64,000 nt of DNA from Muribaculaceae bacterium Isolate-110 (HZI) (GTDB lineage: Bacteria > Bacteroidota > Bacteroidia > Bacteroidales > Muribaculaceae). Numbering within the stretch: position 1 is the first letter of the stretch; the number at the start of each line of letters is the position of its first letter. The DNA lies in NCBI GenBank assembly GCA_003762875.1, contig RIBL01000010.1:49973-113972 (forward strand), read 5' to 3'. This document shows, piece after piece, positions 61,477-64,000 of the stretch. The notes below the pieces were generated by a model. That model searched no databases. It was not told where the DNA came from and worked only from the letters and a program-made list of their open reading frames with translations. The position numbers were made by a program, and so were the translations under genes.

Positions 61477-62367
61477 TCAAAATAAAGTAGTCGTTTGCCT
61501 AATTCGGGCGGCAACTTCCCTGACGACCGGAACACTGACCGCATTTCCGAGCAAGGCATAACGGTGTATCTTCGCTATCTCTTTCCTCTCTCCGTCATAT
61601 ATCCCGTATCTGGTATAGTTGTCGGGAAAGCCTTGCAGCCTTTCGCATTCCACTTCCGTAAGCATACGTACTTGTGAAAGCTGGCTTGCTGTCAGCTTGC
61701 CGTTATAGGTTTCGCCTTTTTTCAGGCACAAGACATAATTCCCAATGTTGGGCTGCCTGCCGTAGTTCCTTGTTATAGTTCCGCTTGGACGAGCAGCGGG
61801 TTCATCACCCCCGACCTTACCATACATTCCACCCGGCGCCGGGAAAGGAAATATGTCTGCGGTACATTTCTTTGCAGCACGTCCGACAAGGTACATTCGC
61901 TCCCGATTTTGGGGTAGAAACCATGCCGTATTAAACAGTTGCCATTCAAGTCTATAACCGCCAATGTCGGCAAACGCTTTGACAATGCTCCAAAAATCCG
62001 GGCGATGTCTTGCGAAGAATATTCCCTTAACGTTCTCCCATATAAAAACGTCAGGTCTGAAACGCCTAACGGCTTCGACTGCATATCTGACAAGGTGGCT
62101 TTCTCCCCCTTGCAGTCCCTTTCCGTCCCCGATTGCGCTAAAATTTTGGCAAGGGCTTCCGAAAGTGACAATGTGTGGACGTTCGATGCCGACTTCCCCG
62201 ATATTTGTAACTGTTCCGATGTGTTTCGCATAAGGAAAATTGTATTTGAAGTTAGCGATTGCGTGTTTGTCTATCTCTGAAAAATATACCTTGTCGAAAG
62301 TATATCCGGCGGCTTCCAGCCCCTTGCTGAAACCGCCAATGCCCGAAAATAATTCCAGCAGTACCAT
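61477..62367 (-). CDS. dcm: DNA cytosine-5 methyltransferase carried by the conjugative element
   Basis: A 296-residue C5-methyltransferase. Motifs in order: I ELFSGIGGF, IV GSPCQNFS with the nucleophile Cys73, VI WENVKG, VIII QNRERMYLVG, IX ECERLQGFPDNYT and X LLGNAVSVPV. The recognition region between VIII and IX is short (~50 residues), suggesting a 4-5 bp site. No restriction endonuclease gene lies beside it in the visible part, so it is probably an orphan enzyme that protects the element. It starts 3 bases after traO, in the slot where CTnDOT-type elements carry traP. Confidence 0.93.
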   Translation of the reverse strand: MVLLELFSGIGGFSKGLEAAGYTFDKVYFSEIDKHAIANFKYNFPYAKHIGTVTNIGEVGIERPHIVTFGSPCQNFSAIGDGKGLQGGESHLVRYAVEAVRRFRPDVFIWENVKGIFFARHRPDFWSIVKAFADIGGYRLEWQLFNTAWFLPQNRERMYLVGRAAKKCTADIFPFPAPGGMYGKVGGDEPAARPSGTITRNYGRQPNIGNYVLCLKKGETYNGKLTASQLSQVRMLTEVECERLQGFPDNYTRYGIYDGERKEIAKIHRYALLGNAVSVPVVREVAARIRQTTTLF

Positions 62368-62370
62368 AGG

Positions 62371-62952
62371 CTAATTGATAATGAATTTCAGTCCCAAAGA
62401 TACCTGCGTGTGGAACTTACCTATGTCCGAGCCGAACAACGCCCGTTCCCTTGCGTTCAACAGCAAAGCCACCCGGTCGGTCAGGTAGGCTTCCAGTTCC
62501 AGCGTCAGCGCACCGCCGTAAATGAAGCAGTCCTTATCCAGCAAGGTAGAGCCGTCCGGCAGCAGCTTTTCGCTTCGGTTGCTTGTTTCGTACCCGGCGA
62601 GAGCCGACAAGCCCAATGAAAGGAAAAAGGTCTTTCGTCTGTCCGATAGGAATTTCAGGTAATAGCCGCCCTCTGCGGTGAACTGTTCTACGGGTATCTG
62701 CATATCCTTGTAGTCATACTTCTTGTGCAGGTATTCCCCGCCAATCACCCAGCGGTTTGCGTTCTTGGTGTAAACGCTGTACGCCGCCCCGATGTGGTAG
62801 GCAAAATCCGTATTGGCGTTCCAATGCACCCCGTCCGTCATGCCCGCCGTGACCTGCAAGCCTTTCATGCCCGGCAGGTATCTTTGTGCGTGTGCCTGAA
62901 ACGAGGTCAGGCACAGCGCAAAAAGCATCATTATAAAGATGTGTTTCTTCAT
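62371..62952 (-). CDS. traO: Conjugation protein TraO
   Basis: A 193-residue exported protein with signal peptide ending SFQAHAQ. The body (YLPGMKGLQVTAGMTDGVHW, GGEYLHKKYDYKD, FFLSLGLSALAGYETSN) and the closing strand VSLGLKFIIN predict an eight-strand outer-membrane barrel, matching TraO of Bacteroides conjugative transposons. It is placed directly after traN (2-base gap). Confidence 0.92.
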   Translation of the reverse strand: MKKHIFIMMLFALCLTSFQAHAQRYLPGMKGLQVTAGMTDGVHWNANTDFAYHIGAAYSVYTKNANRWVIGGEYLHKKYDYKDMQIPVEQFTAEGGYYLKFLSDRRKTFFLSLGLSALAGYETSNRSEKLLPDGSTLLDKDCFIYGGALTLELEAYLTDRVALLLNARERALFGSDIGKFHTQVSLGLKFIIN

Positions 62953-62954
62953 TC

Positions 62955-63872
62955 CTATTTGATTTTGAGTTCGTCAATCACTTCCGCGTTCACGATGTCG
63001 GCGTTCTCCACCCGTATGGTCTGATGCCGCCCGCCGTTTTTCTCGTAGAGTTCCACCAACAGCAGTTTGTCGTCAGGAATGGTGAACTTCGGCAGGGCGT
63101 ACACCGTGCGGACGGTGCTTTTCCCGGCAATCTCTACTACCTCGTTGTAACTGCGTACCGCATCCAGCACCGTTTCCTGAATAGCCGTGCGTTTGGGTAC
63201 TTTCTTATCGGTTATCTTAAACTTGATGAAATCGGTATCGAAAGGCACGTTGGAACTGTTCTTCGTCTGCGTGTGTACATAGAGCATCCCGTTATAGGTG
63301 TAAATCCCCTTGATTAAGAACTGTATGCCGAAACGCTTGCTACCCAAGTGGCGCACTTTCCGGTCATTGTTCTTGTAGATGCTCTGCATTATCAGCTTCA
63401 CCAATAGCGGGCTTTCATTACCTAATTCCCGGAAATAGATGTTCATGCGGGTATGCGAAAAGTCGCTGGTGTCCTCGTTCTCCAAGAAGTCTTTCATTTC
63501 GATATTGAGCATTTCCGGCTCATGGGCGTACTTGGCGTTGAATGAAAAGAAACTGCCGTCCTCGCAGATAACGGAGAAGTTCGTTTCGCCCGGAAAGCCC
63601 TCAGTCGTGGCTTTCACACGGATTACGTTCTCCGCACCGTCCGCCTTTCCCGCTATGATGTGGTTGCTTCCCAAATCCACGTAGCGGACGGCGGCGGGGA
63701 AGATGATATGCACCGTCTTGGCAAAGGTCACTTCCACGCCGTAGGGCGTTACCATTTGGCGGTACGGGAGTTTCCGGGTAATCCCCCGGTACAAGTCGTT
63801 GCCAGCCGCATACTTCACGGTGTCAGCGGTTTGTGCGTTTGCAGCACACACGCCCAGCAAGAGGGCGGACAT
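62955..63872 (-). CDS. traN: Conjugation protein TraN, 5' end cut by an insertion sequence
   Basis: TraN is an outer-membrane-complex protein of the CTnDOT-type secretion apparatus (VirB9-like fold). The ~305 visible residues include YAAGNDLYRGITRKLPYRQM, HIIFPAAVRYVDLGSNHIIAG and a C-terminal KFTIPDDKLLLVELYEKNGG that I recognise from the family. The signal peptide, however, starts abruptly as MSALLLGVCAANAQ with no positively charged N-region; the first codons seem to have been removed, and four bases upstream the sequence switches to a repeat-bearing, non-tra sequence. Translation from this internal ATG might still occur. Otherwise the gene is intact. Confidence 0.85.
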   Translation of the reverse strand: MSALLLGVCAANAQTADTVKYAAGNDLYRGITRKLPYRQMVTPYGVEVTFAKTVHIIFPAAVRYVDLGSNHIIAGKADGAENVIRVKATTEGFPGETNFSVICEDGSFFSFNAKYAHEPEMLNIEMKDFLENEDTSDFSHTRMNIYFRELGNESPLLVKLIMQSIYKNNDRKVRHLGSKRFGIQFLIKGIYTYNGMLYVHTQTKNSSNVPFDTDFIKFKITDKKVPKRTAIQETVLDAVRSYNEVVEIAGKSTVRTVYALPKFTIPDDKLLLVELYEKNGGRHQTIRVENADIVNAEVIDELKIK

Positions 63873-63876
63873 TACA

Positions 63877-64000
63877 TGTAAAATTTAATCGAGAAGTGCG
63901 CCAGATTCTAATTGAGAAGTGCACCGTTTCATAGGACATGCAAATTTAAAAAATTAGATACAATTATAGTTGATTTTGGAGTGTTTTCTTGGTTTCTTTC
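63877..64000 (+). mobile_element. Left end of an IS21-type insertion sequence (partial)
   Basis: From TGTAAAATTT (63877) the sequence no longer fits traN. AATCGAGAAGTGCGCC (63887) and AATTGAGAAGTGCACC (63910) are near-identical repeats with a 23-base period, as in the multiple terminal repeats of IS21-family ends. Then an AT-rich stretch follows to the window edge with no gene; the transposase would lie beyond. Confidence 0.55.

Overview
The window looks like chromosomal DNA of a Bacteroidales bacterium, most likely of the Muribaculaceae type (an inference from overall character, not from a marker gene). Supporting signs are a PorV-type type IX secretion protein, a FeoA-FeoB fusion, a MalQ with two N-terminal starch-binding modules, two-domain ThrA beside a phosphoglycerate-mutase-like enzyme, and many promoters of the Bacteroidetes form TTTG-N19/20-TAnnTTTG. 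Most genes are GC-rich. A two-gene island near 29-31 kb and the last 7.5 kb are visibly more AT-rich.

Layout. 1-5.7 kb: start of a DUF349 gene, tRNA-Leu, malQ and two glycosyltransferases. 5.8-8.7 kb: metX, an EamA exporter and lrgAB in one tightly overlapping run. 8.8-14.3 kb: a His-rich heavy-metal efflux system (adaptor, RND pump, TolC-like channel). 14.3-16.8 kb: rpsT between two identical tRNA-Glu genes, recO, and two hairpin-rich repeat patches. 16.8-22.0 kb: threonine operon thrA / apgM-like (putative homoserine kinase) / thrC, with thrC carrying an exact 78-bp in-frame tandem duplication. 22.2-29.0 kb: 5'-nucleotidase family, DUF3108, tdk, a lipoprotein, ssb and feoAB. 29.1-31.3 kb: an ATPase plus HNH-type pair resembling a Septu (PtuA/PtuB) anti-phage system. 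31.4-36.2 kb: histidine acid phosphatase divergent from an OprO/P-type porin, then porV-ispF. 36.3-45.3 kb: TonB receptor, polyferredoxin membrane protein, thyA-folA, agmatine-to-putrescine genes (aguA-aguB), small membrane and acidic proteins. 45.5-56.1 kb: purL, etfB-etfA-acyl-CoA dehydrogenase, rpiB, DUF5063, nadD-gmk-yicC.

From tRNA-Ser (56.3 kb) to the right edge lies one end of a CTnDOT-like conjugative transposon: tyrosine integrase, ORF6N protein, ArdA antirestriction protein, DUF3873 and, on the other strand, traN-traO-dcm-traQ. A cytosine methyltransferase sits where CTnDOT-type elements carry traP. At the right edge the traN signal peptide is cut by what looks like an IS21-type insertion-sequence end; the rest of the element is outside the window.

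The most notable structural signals are the thrC duplication, long perfect inverted repeats placed at convergent gene junctions (two of them clearly homologous, with compensating base changes in both arms), the Septu-like pair, and the IS end inside traN.
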